Virus record (IMG/VR): IMGVR_UViG_3300027754_000127
Location: 1-52,889 of that record
DNA length: 52,889 nucleotides
Strand: one strand, 5' to 3'
Source of the DNA: a virus
The translations under genes and the position numbers were made by a program. The notes beneath the pieces were generated by a model. That model saw only the letters and a list, made by a program, of their open reading frames with translations, was not told the origin of the DNA and made no database searches. Below are positions 23,754 through 32,884 of this stretch, piece after piece. Within the stretch, counting starts at the first letter, position 1; each line of letters starts with the position of its first letter.

Positions 23754-24299
23754 CTACGATATTAATCCGTGAGCTTGCAATCTAGCTTTCAAAGCAATAA
23801 TTGCAGTTCTAGCTTCTGCATCAATAACAGCACCACCCGAAGGATTTGAAACTGACGCACCTTGGCTTCCAACTACTTTAATATTATTTACTTTTAAAAC
23901 TCCACCTAAATTTATATCTTGACTAAAATTACCCTCTGGCGTGGTAACGGTTATTTTCTGGTCGCCAGTCGCTTCAATTAAAATTGAGCCATCTTGTTTT
24001 AAATAAACTTTATTTCCCTTTGCTCCATAGATAATTTTTTCTCCTTGTTGAATTAAAGGGGCGTTATCTATGTCGTAAGGCATCACATAATTCATTCCAT
24101 ATTCGCAACCAATCTGAAAAACCACACATTGATCTCCAACAGCAGGGCAGGCATTATCTCCTGTTAGATAGATTAAAACCCCCTCTTCTATGTCTTGACA
24201 AGTTGGGTCTTGGAATTGAACTCGTATTCTTCCAAGTTCTCCAACAAATTCTAATTTTATAATTTCTGCTATACGGATATTATTCATCTTTTGGAACAA
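23754..24299 (-). CDS. Mu gp45-like baseplate spike protein
   Basis: 181 residues. The N-terminal OB-like domain (RIRVQFQDPTCQDIEEGVLIYL, GDQCVVFQIGC) is followed by a beta-helical shaft with the repeats KGNKVYLKQDGSILIEA and QKITVTTPEGNFSQDINLGGV, and the tail SVSNPSGGAVID. This is the membrane-piercing spike type of Mu and P2. No apex HxH iron motif is obvious. It overlaps the gp44-like gene by 20 bases. Confidence 0.82.
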   Translation of the reverse strand: MFQKMNNIRIAEIIKLEFVGELGRIRVQFQDPTCQDIEEGVLIYLTGDNACPAVGDQCVVFQIGCEYGMNYVMPYDIDNAPLIQQGEKIIYGAKGNKVYLKQDGSILIEATGDQKITVTTPEGNFSQDINLGGVLKVNNIKVVGSQGASVSNPSGGAVIDAEARTAIIALKARLQAHGLIS

Positions 24300-25509
24300 A
24301 TGCGGATTGATTTTTACCTCTTTTTCCTCTTTTGATTTTTATTTCAAAAACAGAATCGGTGTAAGATAAAGGATCGACTAAAGTCATTTCGCTTTTAGTT
24401 CCGCTCATATCTTTTTTATATTTTATGGACTTAATTAATAAATTTTTATCAACATCATTTTGAGAATCATAAACAGAAACTAACTGATTAATTCTCCACA
24501 AAGGATTCTTTGAAAAGTCTAAACCTTGAATTTCATTTAAGTTCTGTCTCCAGCCATAAACAGAACAATTATATTCAAATGATCTCGCTCTGCGAATATT
24601 ACATTCCCATTCTGCTCTTTTGGCGCAGTTTGCAGGGCTTAAATTTGAAACATTATCTAAAAATTTTCTAGTTTTTCTTATCTCACCATCATAAAAAATA
24701 CCTGAATACTGAACGGCGTTATCTTTTAAAGTATCGGGCAATTTTTCTTCCGCAGCAATAGTCTTGGAAACTGTTGGTGAAATATTTGTTCCACTAGAAA
24801 GAATTTTATACTCATAATATCTGCGAGAATCATCACGAACAACATTAGGGTCTATAATGTTATTTCTTAAATTAGGGTTGTTAGCAAAAGTATCATTCAC
24901 TAAAATTGTGAGTGCTTTTTCTTGTCCTATTTTTCTAATAATAACATTTCCACTTCCATCAGTTCCTATAACTAACCTTCTTTTATCAGCTAGTCTTTGG
25001 ATTAAATTATAAGCACTTTCATCTTTGCCAAAACCAATACTTTCGTTTGTTTGGAATTTCTCAATATCACCATATTCATTAATCACAGAGACTTGGGATT
25101 GTTGTAATTCTCTCTGAAGTCCAATAATTTTATTTTTAGAGACAATCTCATAACCTGTCTGAGTCAAAAGTTTTTCTAAAATCTCTAAAAATTCAATTGG
25201 GGTTTTGAAAGTTTTGTTTGAAACACGACTATCTGCAAAATCACAAAGTTTATCCCTGCCAGAAATTTGTAAATTAACGCTATCTTTAGAACAGGTTTTT
25301 CTTTGTTTCTCGATAAAACCAGTAAGCATTGTTTCGCCATCAATCTTAACTTTGATTGCTTTTCCTTGAGTAATCGACTCATTACTTTCGACAGGAATAT
25401 TGATTCCAATATCAAAAGAAAATCCAAAAGTATCTAGGTCAGTGTCAATATTAACACTTTTAAAAGTTTGGAAAACCTTGCCGTCAATGTCTACTGTAAG
25501 GATATTCAT
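24280..25509 (-). CDS. Mu gp44-like baseplate hub (late control D type)
   Basis: 409 residues. The gpP/gpD-type hub signature includes GKAIKVKIDGETMLTGFIEK, VNLQISGRDKLCDFADS, ESAYNLIQRLADKRRLVI and later RWRINQLVSVYDSQN-like WRINQLVSVYDSQNDVDKNLLIKS (shown in part). The hub centres the baseplate and holds the spike encoded just downstream. It overlaps the gpN-like gene by four bases. Confidence 0.85.
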   Translation of the reverse strand: MNILTVDIDGKVFQTFKSVNIDTDLDTFGFSFDIGINIPVESNESITQGKAIKVKIDGETMLTGFIEKQRKTCSKDSVNLQISGRDKLCDFADSRVSNKTFKTPIEFLEILEKLLTQTGYEIVSKNKIIGLQRELQQSQVSVINEYGDIEKFQTNESIGFGKDESAYNLIQRLADKRRLVIGTDGSGNVIIRKIGQEKALTILVNDTFANNPNLRNNIIDPNVVRDDSRRYYEYKILSSGTNISPTVSKTIAAEEKLPDTLKDNAVQYSGIFYDGEIRKTRKFLDNVSNLSPANCAKRAEWECNIRRARSFEYNCSVYGWRQNLNEIQGLDFSKNPLWRINQLVSVYDSQNDVDKNLLIKSIKYKKDMSGTKSEMTLVDPLSYTDSVFEIKIKRGKRGKNQSAFVPKDE

Positions 25510-26747
25510 TGAGATAATGCGGTTATATTACCAGAAATAAAACAAGGGTCTTCTACTGCGTTAAGGGCATTTAACTCATCCGAACGAGTGCTGTCGCCGT
25601 AAAGATTATAAGCCAAAACAGCAGTTGGAATTAAGTTTGTTCTTAAAGAGACATAATAAGGCAAAGTAGCTCTTGCGTTCTGTAAAAGAAGTCTGTTTTG
25701 CGTTCTCATTTCTTGAAGGTCATAATAAACATCTTCATTAACAGAGTCGGGGTCTAAAGTCTCGAATGCTTCATTTAGCCTAGCAAGCATTGAGTCAATA
25801 TCGCTTTGGGAGGTAAAAGTAATATTGGTCGTAGCAAGGTAAGCTATTGTAAGGCACGCAACATCAGTATAATTAGCCAAAGCAATTTTATTGGTATTTA
25901 ACTGGGTAATTAAAGCGGAGCTTCCAGTGATTTTAGTTCTATCACTCGATCCAAATATCTGTAAAACAATATTGGTCATTATATTAAAATCATCCGTAAT
26001 AGTAGCAATACTATTATAAATAGTCGTAAATCTTCTAGCTAAGTTCGTTGGTGTTTGCATCAAGGTAATAATCGAGGAGCTTAAATCCTTAATGTCAGCA
26101 CTAAAAGCCGCTACTTCATCAGCCACTCCGTTCGTAGTAGAAACAACATTATTAATCGTTTGGGTATTTTCTTGAAGAGAATCTCTTCCTTGGTTCCAAA
26201 GTTCTATATTTTTATTGTAATAATCCAATGCTTGACCAAGAATTGATTCATTATTCCCAAAAGTTTTATCGTAAAGATTAGCCAAGAATCCTTGATTGCC
26301 TTCGGTAGAAGTTGGGAAGATATTTAAAGTGCTTTCTAAGAATGTAATCCTAAAACCAACAACTCCGTTTTCAGTGATAAAGTCTTCACTCATTGAAGCT
26401 GGCTGTGGAACTACTTTTTTCTTGCCTAATGTAGGGTGAGTTAAAACTCCAATGCCTTGTGTTTCAAGGGCTTTCATTAAAGCATTTCTTGATCTCTTAT
26501 AAGCAGAGGCGGTTGTTTCTTGAATCTCAATATCTAAAACATATTTGCCAGAATTTTTACCCAAGTCTTCAACATAGCGATTATCAGAATTAGGATATTC
26601 GTGGACTACTGTTTTTCTGCCAAGTTCAGGCATTTCTGCATTTCTTGCATAGAATCTAACGGTCTTTCCGCCGATTGCATAACTTGCTCTATAAAATGAA
26701 CTTAATACTGTCATCTTTGCCCCGCTATTACTGTTGATGGTCGCCAC
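25506..26747 (-). CDS. DNA circularisation protein N-like (Mu gpN, tail/baseplate)
   Basis: 413 residues. The N-terminal ~130 residues fit the 'DNA circularisation protein N-terminus' family: SSFYRASYAIGGKTVRFYAR, PELGRKTVVHEYPNSD and YVEDLGKNSGKYVLDIEI, then HPTLGKKKVVPQPASMSEDF. The rest is a long helical domain (residues ~180-400). In Mu this protein is part of the tail hub; the family name is historical. It overlaps the tape measure 3' end by 37 bases. Confidence 0.85.
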   Translation of the reverse strand: MATINSNSGAKMTVLSSFYRASYAIGGKTVRFYARNAEMPELGRKTVVHEYPNSDNRYVEDLGKNSGKYVLDIEIQETTASAYKRSRNALMKALETQGIGVLTHPTLGKKKVVPQPASMSEDFITENGVVGFRITFLESTLNIFPTSTEGNQGFLANLYDKTFGNNESILGQALDYYNKNIELWNQGRDSLQENTQTINNVVSTTNGVADEVAAFSADIKDLSSSIITLMQTPTNLARRFTTIYNSIATITDDFNIMTNIVLQIFGSSDRTKITGSSALITQLNTNKIALANYTDVACLTIAYLATTNITFTSQSDIDSMLARLNEAFETLDPDSVNEDVYYDLQEMRTQNRLLLQNARATLPYYVSLRTNLIPTAVLAYNLYGDSTRSDELNALNAVEDPCFISGNITALSQ

Positions 26748-28462
26748 ATAGACATATTAGGTTGGCTTGTCTGAACACTAAAGAAGTCTGGCATATTTTC
26801 TGTTGTGATTTTTACTATTACTTCTTGTGGTTTTTGAGGAATATTATTTTGTTGGGCATTATTCTGCATTGATGGTGCGCTAAAATAGTAGTTCTTCCAG
26901 TCTCTCATAGCCTGTCTACCTAATTCTTTTTCTCCCATTGCTCCAGCTACTGCAACTTCGCCAAGCATACTAGCAGTTTTAAATGGGGCTTTTATTAGTT
27001 CACCAGTTCCGTCAACCATAACATCTTTTAATCCACCAGCCATTCCTTTTACAATCTTAAATAATTTGCTATCGCCGAAAGCATTATCCATTATTGTAAA
27101 TGATTCAGTAATAGTTTTGATTGAGGTTACTGATTGATTTATAGCATCAGTCAATCCCCTAATCGCACCTATTTGTAAGTCGTATGTGCTTATTCCTAAT
27201 GTAGAAGCGAGTTGTTGACCTGCCGTAGATAATCTGTTTTCTTCACCTTGCATCTTAAATGATTTTTCAATCATTTCTTTACCAAACTTTTCATTAATAA
27301 CTTTTATTAATTCTCTTAGCATCAAATCAGAGCTTAGTTTGCCAGTTGCCATTGATTTTATAAATTCAGTGGAGGCATTTTGCATTGTTATATCTTTCCG
27401 CCCTCCTTTTTGAGCTAGTCTAAAAAATGCTTCGTGCAACATCGGTTTAATACCAGGTAATTGCTGCGTTTGTAAGTTGATCTCTTGAGCCTGTAAAGTT
27501 TGTTTAGTCAGCATTTGTTGGAATGCGACCATAGTATCTTGAATAGCAGGTCCTTTCAAACCTAATAAACTTCCATAACCACCAATATTTTCTACCAATC
27601 CTCTAGCTAGTGAAGCATCAGTTTTTCCACCAGTTCCCAACATTTGAACATAAGAAGGAGCAATATCGTTAAAACTTAAACCATATTTATTTGATACTCC
27701 TTTTATGTAATCTATTTCAGATTGGGCCGTGGCTTTTTCCAGTCCTTTAACATTTGGAATTAAGGCAGATAACGAAGCTCGCAAGGAATCCATTTGAACT
27801 GTTGTATCGTGAACATATTTGACTGATCTTCCAACTGTGTAAGCTGCTCCTGCAAAACCTAAACCAGAGGCAACACTACTCATAGAACCAAAGCCATTAC
27901 CTAGTAATCCACCAGCAACTCCATATTTAACACCAAATTCTTTTGGGGTTTTTTCAATACTTTCAAATTTACCAAGTTGATTATTAAATGCAACTTTAGT
28001 AAATGCTCCAGATGGTGCTAACATAGCACTAGAAACATTCATTCTAGTGGCTCTTATCCTATTTCCAAAAATTCTTTCTTCCTGAATCTTGACTCGAGAT
28101 AAAGTATTTACTGCCTGTTTATTTAGGAGTTGTTTTTGAGATAAGGTTTTAAGATTTGTTGCTCCTGCAATAGCATTATCTTTTTCAGCTAACGAAGCGG
28201 CTTTTGTAGTCTTAGCAATGTTGCTTTTGAGGAATAAAGTCTTTGATAGCCCGATTCTTTCTTCGTGCATCCATTGCTTATGCTGCCTCCATTCTTCTTG
28301 TTGGATTTTAGAATAATTTATTCGTGCTTTACGAGTTTTTTCTTCTTGTTCGGTAAATTTCTTTGTAGACTTGCCAACAGAATTGAGACTGTCATTGAAT
28401 TTCTTGATATTATCAGAATAACCATCAAGGACTTCTAATATGTAGGATATTTTGTCGCTCAT
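26711..28462 (-). CDS. Tail tape measure protein
   Basis: 583 residues. Charged coiled-coil N-terminus (KKFTEQEEKTRKARINYSKI), then an apolar glycine-rich region around 185-215 (GGLLGNGFGSMSSVASGLGF), then the tape-measure domain DSLRASLSALIPNVKG...YVQMLGTGGKTDASLARGL. It sets tail length; its size suggests a short-to-medium contractile tail. Its ATG overlaps the stop of the frameshifted chaperone product (ATGA at 28459-28462), with an AAAAGGAGAGG ribosome-binding site. Confidence 0.88.
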   Translation of the reverse strand: MSDKISYILEVLDGYSDNIKKFNDSLNSVGKSTKKFTEQEEKTRKARINYSKIQQEEWRQHKQWMHEERIGLSKTLFLKSNIAKTTKAASLAEKDNAIAGATNLKTLSQKQLLNKQAVNTLSRVKIQEERIFGNRIRATRMNVSSAMLAPSGAFTKVAFNNQLGKFESIEKTPKEFGVKYGVAGGLLGNGFGSMSSVASGLGFAGAAYTVGRSVKYVHDTTVQMDSLRASLSALIPNVKGLEKATAQSEIDYIKGVSNKYGLSFNDIAPSYVQMLGTGGKTDASLARGLVENIGGYGSLLGLKGPAIQDTMVAFQQMLTKQTLQAQEINLQTQQLPGIKPMLHEAFFRLAQKGGRKDITMQNASTEFIKSMATGKLSSDLMLRELIKVINEKFGKEMIEKSFKMQGEENRLSTAGQQLASTLGISTYDLQIGAIRGLTDAINQSVTSIKTITESFTIMDNAFGDSKLFKIVKGMAGGLKDVMVDGTGELIKAPFKTASMLGEVAVAGAMGEKELGRQAMRDWKNYYFSAPSMQNNAQQNNIPQKPQEVIVKITTENMPDFFSVQTSQPNMSMWRPSTVIAGQR

Positions 28463-28958
28463 CTGCCTCTCCTTTTAGATTCGTTTTCAGCTTTTTCTTG
28501 TGCGGCTTTTGCTTTTTGATGTTCAGTTTGATTGTCTTTTATAGCTATATCAAACCATTCAAAAAGTTCGGGAAAAGGCATATCTTTAATATCATTGTAA
28601 GAGAACGGACTATGTTTTAAAAAGCTATAAATAGATTCTTTAAACTTCCGCCTTTCTACTCTATTGGTGAGAAAGGCTGTGTGTCTAAAAAATTTGCGTG
28701 ATACTCCTTATGTAGAATTTTAGCTGTTCTATATTCCATTGATTCCACTTTAATTTTTCCTTCTTGGATAGGAGAAATATATCCTTTTTGACAAAGGAAT
28801 TTTAAAATAGTATAGGAATTTGTTTCATCAATAGAATCTATTTCACAAAACTTAAGAGCAAACATTTTAACTTTGTTTGTTTTCTGTAAAGTTCCATTTT
28901 TATCAAAGTATTCACTTTCAGATAAAAGCTCGTATTCTTTTTCTTTTAAAAGTTCCAT
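28459..28958 (-). CDS. Tail assembly chaperone, -1 frameshift fusion (gpGT-like)
   Basis: The 100-residue frame ending at 28656 continues in the -1 frame to a TGA at 28459-28461, giving a fused product of 166 residues. The extension reads TAFLTNRVERRKFKESIYSF, then LKHSPFSYNDIKDMPFPELF, and a charged tail ending KRRGR. It has no usable start codon of its own. Position (between tube and tape measure), slippery site and downstream stem are exactly those of gpG/gpGT-type chaperones. The extension would bind the tube protein while the N-terminal part binds the tape measure. Confidence 0.85.
28650..28692 (-). promoter_or_regulatory. Programmed -1 ribosomal frameshift signal
   Basis: The slippery heptamer T TTT TTA (minus strand, 28692-28686) is in the zero frame (AAT TTT TTA). 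After an 8-nt spacer (GACACACA) comes an 8-bp perfect stem GCCTTTCT (28677-28670) / AGAAAGGC (28657-28650) with a 12-nt loop. The zero-frame stop TAG (28658-28656) lies at the loop-stem edge. All three parts of a canonical signal are present at normal spacing. Confidence 0.88.
28656..28958 (-). CDS. Tail assembly chaperone, zero-frame product (gpG/Mu gp41-like)
   Basis: 100 residues, acidic and helical: ESEYFDKNGTLQKTNKVKMF, then CEIDSIDETNSYTILKFLCQ and MEYRTAKILHKEYHANF. The gene lies directly after the tail tube gene (one base apart). The short form is expected to be made in large excess over the frameshifted form and to coat the tape measure during tail assembly. The assignment rests mainly on position and the recoding signal. 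Confidence 0.82.
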   Translation of the reverse strand: MELLKEKEYELLSESEYFDKNGTLQKTNKVKMFALKFCEIDSIDETNSYTILKFLCQKGYISPIQEGKIKVESMEYRTAKILHKEYHANFLDTQPFSPIE

Positions 28959-28959
28959 A

Positions 28960-29361
28960 TTAATTAGTTAAAATTGCTGGTTGAGATTCAAATGAAATAG
29001 AGATAACCCCATCAGGAGAGTCATTAAATTCAATTTTATTCATTACAGAAGCGTTGTTAAATAGAATAGTTTGTCCAACTCCATCTGGCTCAATGACAAT
29101 TTGATTGTTTCCATTATTAGCGTGCAAATTACTAATAAGAACTCTTGGATCAGAATCAGTATCAGAATCGGAAACTAAAATATCAAAACTACACATACCT
29201 TTTTTTGTTTCTAGATTAGCATAAGGAATAGTTTGAACAGTATTACCAGAAACTTGGGTTCTAGTTGTTGTTTCAGGTAATCCTAAATCATATTTTAGAC
29301 TTCCTTGAAGAAAGAAGATATTAGATCCATTAATGGATATTTTTTTATTTGTATAAGCCAT
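28960..29361 (-). CDS. Tail tube protein (Mu gpM-like)
   Basis: 133 residues, beta-rich: NKKISINGSNIFFLQGSLKY, then VSGNTVQTIPYANLETKKGM, and the end DGVISISFESQPAIL. Size, composition and place between sheath and chaperone match the Mu-type tail tube, which stacks as rings around the tape measure. Confidence 0.82.
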   Translation of the reverse strand: MAYTNKKISINGSNIFFLQGSLKYDLGLPETTTRTQVSGNTVQTIPYANLETKKGMCSFDILVSDSDTDSDPRVLISNLHANNGNNQIVIEPDGVGQTILFNNASVMNKIEFNDSPDGVISISFESQPAILTN

Positions 29362-29362
29362 A

Positions 29363-30898
29363 TTATAATTGTGGTGTTAAATCAAAAGTTAAAGAATCTA
29401 ATTGACCCATCAAGTTAAACACCATAGAGCCACTAACTGCACCAGTAGCAGTGTTCACAGTCACTACTAAATTTTGTTTAAATTCATTCAATAAAGTGTC
29501 CGAATATTGAAGAACATTGTAAGGAAATTTAGTAAGGTCAATATAAAGACCAACTATGTAAGCTCTGATTGTTTTTTCATTTGCATAACGAGCTAATGTA
29601 TTATCAGGAGTATCACCAGCAGTTAATCCAGCTTGTGCATAGTAATTTTTAAGATTGGTCATAATATAGGCTCTGGCAGTTGTTGCACAGTCGCTTTTAT
29701 TTAGAGTTTGGTAAGTATAACCGTCAGCAGTTGGAGTAGCTTGTTTATAAGCAGACATCCAAAGTTTATTAGTCACTGCAACAGTTCCACTTTCATCCAT
29801 ACTTAAAGTTGATATACCTAAATCACCCAAACCTTCAATTTCATCAAGGGTAAATCCTTTACCAGCAGCAATGGTAGCAAAGTTATTGAGCTTCATATTT
29901 GAGTAAGGAATACCAGCAGTAAAATATCCACCTCTGTTATTTTCACTCATCATAAATGAGCTAATAGAAGCGTTATTTTTAAGTCTTAAAGTTCTAAGAG
30001 CAGCAATATAAGCAGGAATTGTGTAATCTAATTCTGGCATTGAACCACCTTTATAATCAGCGTCATTTACAAGTTTAACACCAATATAAGTGATGACCTT
30101 AGAAGCTAAAGTTGCTGGAGCTGCAGCTGTTTGAAGATTAGCATAAGTATCAGTCTTAGCAACAATACCAACACCATCTAAAATTTGGTTTCTAGTGTTA
30201 AACTTAGCTTCTAAATGAGTTTTAATAGTGGATAAGAAAGCTACAGGAGAAATAATATCGTATCTTGAAGCATCAATTTTAGTTAAGATGCCAGTCAAGG
30301 TTGGATCAGTTGCACCAGAAGTAAAAACAGTAGTAGTTTGGGTAACTCCGCTTGGTAAAGATTCAACTTGAATAGTAATTCTATTTCCTTCTGTTCCTTT
30401 GTTTTTAGCGGTGAAGGTTACTGTTCCAGTAGAGTTTGCTGCTGTAACTGGCGAATTGCTATCAGCGGTAATCGCTGTAACTAGATCATTACCAATAGTT
30501 GTTGCAGTAGATGAAGTAGTTGTCGCAATAGCGTATCTGTTTTTAGTGTAAGAACCAACTGTCACATATAAAGTTCCTGCCGCAGGACTAGAAGCTGCAA
30601 AAGCAACCGAACCAGTAGCAGCAACACCAGAACCATTGTCAGAAACGATAATTGCATCTAGTCTAGTTTGTGAATTTATTGCTTTAAAAATGTCAATCAT
30701 CAAATGACCAATAGAACCTGCACCACAAAGTGCTTTACCAGTCCCTAGTTCGTTCGAGATATTTGTGACTAATGCTCCAGAAGTGAAAGACCCTGCACTT
30801 GTTCCTTGTGCAAGAATAAGTGGAATACGATCAGAAGGAGCTATGTTGGTAAGTTTAGAAACTAAATTAGCTTCCGTGATTGGGAAAGTGCCTGCCAT
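29363..30898 (-). CDS. Contractile tail sheath protein (Mu gpL-like)
   Basis: 511 residues. The N-terminus SDRIPLILAQGTSAGSFTSG matches the sheath N-arm region. A threonine/serine-rich inserted beta domain (~100-195) carries GTLYVTVGSYTKNRYAIATT. The C-terminal core holds YDIISPVAFLSTIKTHLEAK, LRTLRLKNNASISSFMM and NEKTIRAYIVGLYIDLTKFP. It makes the outer contractile cylinder and defines this phage as a myovirus. Confidence 0.88.
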   Translation of the reverse strand: MAGTFPITEANLVSKLTNIAPSDRIPLILAQGTSAGSFTSGALVTNISNELGTGKALCGAGSIGHLMIDIFKAINSQTRLDAIIVSDNGSGVAATGSVAFAASSPAAGTLYVTVGSYTKNRYAIATTTSSTATTIGNDLVTAITADSNSPVTAANSTGTVTFTAKNKGTEGNRITIQVESLPSGVTQTTTVFTSGATDPTLTGILTKIDASRYDIISPVAFLSTIKTHLEAKFNTRNQILDGVGIVAKTDTYANLQTAAAPATLASKVITYIGVKLVNDADYKGGSMPELDYTIPAYIAALRTLRLKNNASISSFMMSENNRGGYFTAGIPYSNMKLNNFATIAAGKGFTLDEIEGLGDLGISTLSMDESGTVAVTNKLWMSAYKQATPTADGYTYQTLNKSDCATTARAYIMTNLKNYYAQAGLTAGDTPDNTLARYANEKTIRAYIVGLYIDLTKFPYNVLQYSDTLLNEFKQNLVVTVNTATGAVSGSMVFNLMGQLDSLTFDLTPQL

Positions 30899-30926
30899 AA
30901 TATGTTTTTGTGATGAAAAACAATCT

Positions 30927-31121
30927 CTATTTTTTCTTGCCTTGAGCCAGAGATTTTAACTCAAAGTGATTTTTGTTTTCTTCAATAAATCTTAACTGTT
31001 CATACCAGAGAGAATCCGTAGGAACTCCATCTTGGTCAACTTGAATAAAAATTGAAGTATTAGCTTTATACCATTTTTTCTTGATATAAAAGTCTTTTAA
31101 AAATTTTAATTCTGCTTCCAT
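30927..31121 (-). CDS. Small tail-cluster protein (64 aa), possibly DUF2635-like
   Basis: A 64-residue basic protein, first gene of the tail transcription unit, directly upstream of the sheath. Mu has a small DUF2635 protein (gp38) at this place. The central VDQDGVPTDSLWYEQLRFIE is weakly similar to the G-x-VP...W-x-R-R-L pattern. It lies ~100 bases downstream of the conserved late element. Confidence 0.5.
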   Translation of the reverse strand: MEAELKFLKDFYIKKKWYKANTSIFIQVDQDGVPTDSLWYEQLRFIEENKNHFELKSLAQGKKK

Positions 31122-31172
31122 AATATATTTTGTTGCGGCAATGTGGTGATTGCCTAGCTGTGGTGAAGTTGT

Positions 31173-31200
31173 TTGACATTTAAGATATATTTTTTAAACT
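31173..31200 (+). promoter_or_regulatory. Candidate sigma-70 promoter for terL
   Basis: TTGACA (31173-31178), 16-bp spacer, TAAACT (31195-31200), rightward, about 49 bases before the GTG of the large terminase gene. The -10 end touches the start of the conserved leftward element. Confidence 0.5.
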
Positions 31201-31234
31201 TAGCAAGACAAAACTATTGTTAGTAATAACAAAT
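31200..31234 (-). promoter_or_regulatory. Conserved late control element, copy 1
   Basis: Two blocks are shared with 40084-40118 at the same 20-bp start-to-start spacing: TTAGCAAGACAAA (31200-31212) and TTAGTAATAACAAAT (31220-31234), plus-strand reading. The second block includes the inverted repeat TTGTTA-GTAA-TAACAA. It lies ~80-115 bases upstream of the leftward tail operon. Confidence 0.65.
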
Positions 31235-31248
31235 AACCAATTGCCTCA

Positions 31249-32718
31249 GTGTTAAACCAAAAAACCCTAGATAAGATTATCCAAGATAGCCAGAATGAGT
31301 CTCTTCGTGGAAGTTTTAGAGATTATTTTAAAAAGTTCGCTTATCCTTTTATCCATCCTGGAAATAAATTAGTTGATACTTGGAGTATTGATTGCTTGTG
31401 TGAATATGGTCAAGCCTTAGCGGATGGTGATATAAAGAGATTAATCATAAACATTCCTCCTGGACTTTTAAAGTCCACAATTTTCTCTTCTGCGCTTCCT
31501 TCTTATATTCTAGGACGAACACCTTATGAGAAAATCTTTGCAATTTCAAATAAAGAAAATCTAGTTAATCGTAATATCGGTTGGACTAAAAGAATTACTG
31601 AAACAAGCGGTTTTAAAACTATGTTTCCAGAATTTAAACCAGACGACAGAAAGAATACTGAAACTCACTTTAGAACTACTAAAGGTGGAGAAATGCAGGG
31701 TTTTGCTACGGAAGGAAACATTACTGGTGAGCGTGCAAATTATCTATTCTTTGATGACTATATGTCTTCTACAATGATGCAGTCAGACACCACCAGAGAT
31801 AGATTGTTAAGTAAATATGATGATACTTTTGAACGAAGAGCGGATGTTATTAGAAACTGTATTGCTATTATTGAACAAAGGCTCGGTGTAAGCGATTTGA
31901 CAGGATTCTTACTTAGAACTAGAAAAGGTGAATATGAGCATTTATGCCTTCCTGTAGAATTTGAGGAGAAGAAGTTTTTTTATATTGGCAATTTCAAAAA
32001 AGAAGTTGATAAAGGGGATTTACTTGCTCCCGAGTTATTGACAAGGGAAAAAGTTGATCTACTCAAAAATAGAATTGTTGATACTGAAACTGGCATTGCA
32101 AATGGTAAGCAGATATATTTTACACAGTATATGCAAAAACCAGTTGCAGAAGGTGGAAATATGGTTGATATGAAATGGTTCCAAAGATTTGATCTTTCAC
32201 AAGTTCCTTTTATGGAGTTTGATAGTGTTTATGTAAGTGCCGATACTGCCCAGAAAGTAAAAGAAATAAATGACCCTTCTGGCTTCCTCAAATTTGGTGT
32301 CAAGGGTTCTTCAATTTATTTAATTGATAGATATAACAAAAGAGCGATATACCAAGATACAAAGGCAAATTTACTTATGTTTGCTGGCAAATTTCCTTCT
32401 GCTCATAAAATTTTAATTGAAGATGCAAATACAGGTTCTTCATTGATCCAAGAACTTCAAAAAGAATGCAGTTATGGAATCATTCCAATTTCTCACGGAG
32501 GAATTAAAAAAGAAATCCGTTTTTATAATTCTACTGGTGCAATGGCAAATGGAAATATCTACCTTCCTAAAGAAGCAACTTGGTTATTTGATTTTGAAGA
32601 GTCGTTAATGCAGTTTCCTAATGCTTCTCACGATGAAGATGCGGATTGTCTGGCTCAATACCTTCTGTGGTTTAAGAATAATTCAGTTGATTGGGAAAAG
32701 ATGTTTATGGTCTTCTAA
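31249..32718 (+). CDS. terL: Terminase large subunit
   Basis: 489 residues, GTG start. The ATPase domain has Walker A-like NIPPGLLKST (residues 68-77), Walker B NYLFFDDYMS (~164-173) and the coupling region KYDDTFERRA. The C-terminal RNase H-like nuclease has VYVSADTAQK (~330), ILIEDANTGSSLIQEL and a late HDEDADCLAQYLLW, which supply the acidic metal ligands. It packages DNA into the HK97-type head. Unusually, it stands alone on the plus strand between two leftward operons and is about 12 kb from terS. Confidence 0.93.
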   Translation: MLNQKTLDKIIQDSQNESLRGSFRDYFKKFAYPFIHPGNKLVDTWSIDCLCEYGQALADGDIKRLIINIPPGLLKSTIFSSALPSYILGRTPYEKIFAISNKENLVNRNIGWTKRITETSGFKTMFPEFKPDDRKNTETHFRTTKGGEMQGFATEGNITGERANYLFFDDYMSSTMMQSDTTRDRLLSKYDDTFERRADVIRNCIAIIEQRLGVSDLTGFLLRTRKGEYEHLCLPVEFEEKKFFYIGNFKKEVDKGDLLAPELLTREKVDLLKNRIVDTETGIANGKQIYFTQYMQKPVAEGGNMVDMKWFQRFDLSQVPFMEFDSVYVSADTAQKVKEINDPSGFLKFGVKGSSIYLIDRYNKRAIYQDTKANLLMFAGKFPSAHKILIEDANTGSSLIQELQKECSYGIIPISHGGIKKEIRFYNSTGAMANGNIYLPKEATWLFDFEESLMQFPNASHDEDADCLAQYLLWFKNNSVDWEKMFMVF

Positions 32719-32883
32719 AAGATGCTCTAAATCTTCTAGTCTAAAATTTCTATAGTTTGGCATTGCATCTTGTTCCATTGCTAATTTTATTCTTTTACTT
32801 TCTTTTTGTCTAGTTGTTCCAAACTTTTTATAGTAATTATCAATTAACTTCTTTGATAATTCTTTGTTGTCTAAGCGTTTCAT
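32683..32883 (-). CDS. Small hypothetical protein (66 aa)
   Basis: Start set at MKRLDNKELSKK (32883), which clears the upstream gene; a longer in-frame start exists at 32928. It is charged and helical, ending LEDLEHLLEDHKHLFPIN. Its 3' end overlaps the end of terL by 36 bases, tail to tail. Antisense pairing there could matter, or the ORF may be only partly real. Confidence 0.45.
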   Translation of the reverse strand: MKRLDNKELSKKLIDNYYKKFGTTRQKESKRIKLAMEQDAMPNYRNFRLEDLEHLLEDHKHLFPIN

Positions 32884-32884
32884 A

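Noticed and set aside
25185-25427. 80-residue minus-strand frame inside the baseplate hub gene
   Set aside because: It is an alternative frame within a well-supported gene, without conservation signals or a ribosome-binding site.
30765-30959. Plus-strand frame opposite the sheath start
   Set aside because: A shadow of the sheath gene, with no supporting context.
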